Part shown: positions 4,967 through 5,272 of the stretch, in pieces
How the letters are laid out: every line of letters begins with the position of its first letter
Position numbering within the stretch: the stretch's first letter is position 1
DNA from: JASFQI01 sp050115555
GTDB lineage: Bacteria; Desulfobacterota; DSM-4660; Desulfatiglandales; HGW-15
Reading direction: 5' to 3'
NCBI GenBank assembly: GCA_050115555.1
Contig: JASFQI010000349.1
Location: 1-5,272, forward strand
Length of the DNA: 5,272 bases
Position numbers and translations under genes: made by a program
Notes under the pieces: generated by a model
Databases searched by the model: none
What the model was told of the DNA's origin: nothing
Seen by the model: only the letters and a program-made list of their open reading frames with translations

Positions 4967-5272
4967 CCTTAGAGATCACATGCTTGTCGTGCTTCAATCT
5001 GCTCTGGATTCCCTTGCTGATGTGGTAGGTTCGACTGAACTCGGACCAGAACTCCCGGTCCTTCTCCTGCCAGTCCGGACCGAATTTCTCATCAAAGAAG
5101 GCACCGAGTCGCTCGAACAATGCCTTCCATGTCGGCTCTCCGGCCTCCATGGTCGCCAGCAGCTGCTCGAGAATTTCCTCGAGCTCCGCGAGCGTTTCCT
5201 TGGGTAAATAGGAAATCGCTCCCATTCGAACGGAGGCCAGAAGAGTGTCTGCGCTCAGGGCATGGGCCGTCA
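4962..5272 (-). CDS. Response regulator, C-terminal part of receiver domain plus helical extension (5' end outside window)
   Basis: The frame is open to the right edge, so the gene almost certainly starts outside the window and the internal ATG at 5225 is not its start. The visible 102 codons begin TAHALSADTLLASVRMGAIS (1-20) then YLPKE (21-25). This matches the end of a receiver domain: the switch Thr after strand 4, helix 4, the M-G-A turn, and the strand 5 lysine (Lys24). The phosphoacceptor Asp would be upstream, out of sight. After helix 5 (about 26-40) comes a charged, aromatic-rich extension, including LFERLGAFFDEKFGPDWQEK at about 50-69, ending in ISKV. I see no helix-turn-helix, GGDEF or other known output domain. 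Such proteins may signal by protein contact. It ends 372 bases upstream of dctP; a regulatory link to the transporter is possible but shown only by position. Confidence 0.8.
   Translation of the reverse strand, partial: TAHALSADTLLASVRMGAISYLPKETLAELEEILEQLLATMEAGEPTWKALFERLGAFFDEKFGPDWQEKDREFWSEFSRTYHISKGIQSRLKHDKHVISKV

Noticed and set aside
4980..5207. Plus-strand open frame of 75 codons
   Set aside because: It is antisense to the response regulator end, whose receiver motifs are clear, and has no ribosome site or family resemblance.
1..5272. CRISPR array, insertion sequence, prophage or defence genes
   Set aside because: No regularly spaced repeats, transposase motifs, integrase or att-like ends, and no defence-protein signatures are visible. 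All coding space is accounted for by transport, ligase and signalling genes.

Overview
The window looks like ordinary chromosome from a moderately GC-rich bacterium. All five protein-coding regions I can support lie on the minus strand. An acyl-CoA synthetase beside a TRAP transporter, and a short receiver-domain protein with no DNA-binding domain, suggest an anaerobic sulfate-reducing or syntrophic Desulfobacterota (former Deltaproteobacteria). That assignment comes from gene content and recalled family resemblance, not from a marker gene.

In the direction of transcription (right to left): (1) 5272-4962, the C-terminal end of a response regulator that runs off the right edge; (2) 4961-4590, an AT-rich noncoding gap with a candidate sigma-70 promoter and several small inverted repeats; (3) 4589-3510, dctP, the periplasmic solute-binding protein; (4) 3499-3467, a strong intrinsic terminator between dctP and dctQ; (5) 3455-2952, dctQ, the small membrane subunit; (6) 2896-1601, dctM, the large permease; (7) 1600-1448, a 153-base gap with an imperfect direct repeat; (8) 1447-1, an AMP-forming acyl-CoA synthetase whose C-terminus is cut off by the left edge.

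The likely joint function is import of an organic acid by the DctPQM TRAP transporter using an ion gradient, followed by ATP-dependent conversion to its CoA thioester by the synthetase. The substrate cannot be read from the sequence. The dctP-dctQ terminator would make the binding protein more abundant than the membrane subunits. The response regulator ends 372 bases upstream of dctP; its link to the operon is positional only.

I see no mobile element, CRISPR array, rRNA or complete tRNA. I do not see a clearly new biological system. The most notable details are the terminator placed directly against the dctQ ribosome binding site, the repeat whose 5-base insertion creates the synthetase's Shine-Dalgarno sequence, and the response regulator with a non-DNA-binding C-terminal extension.
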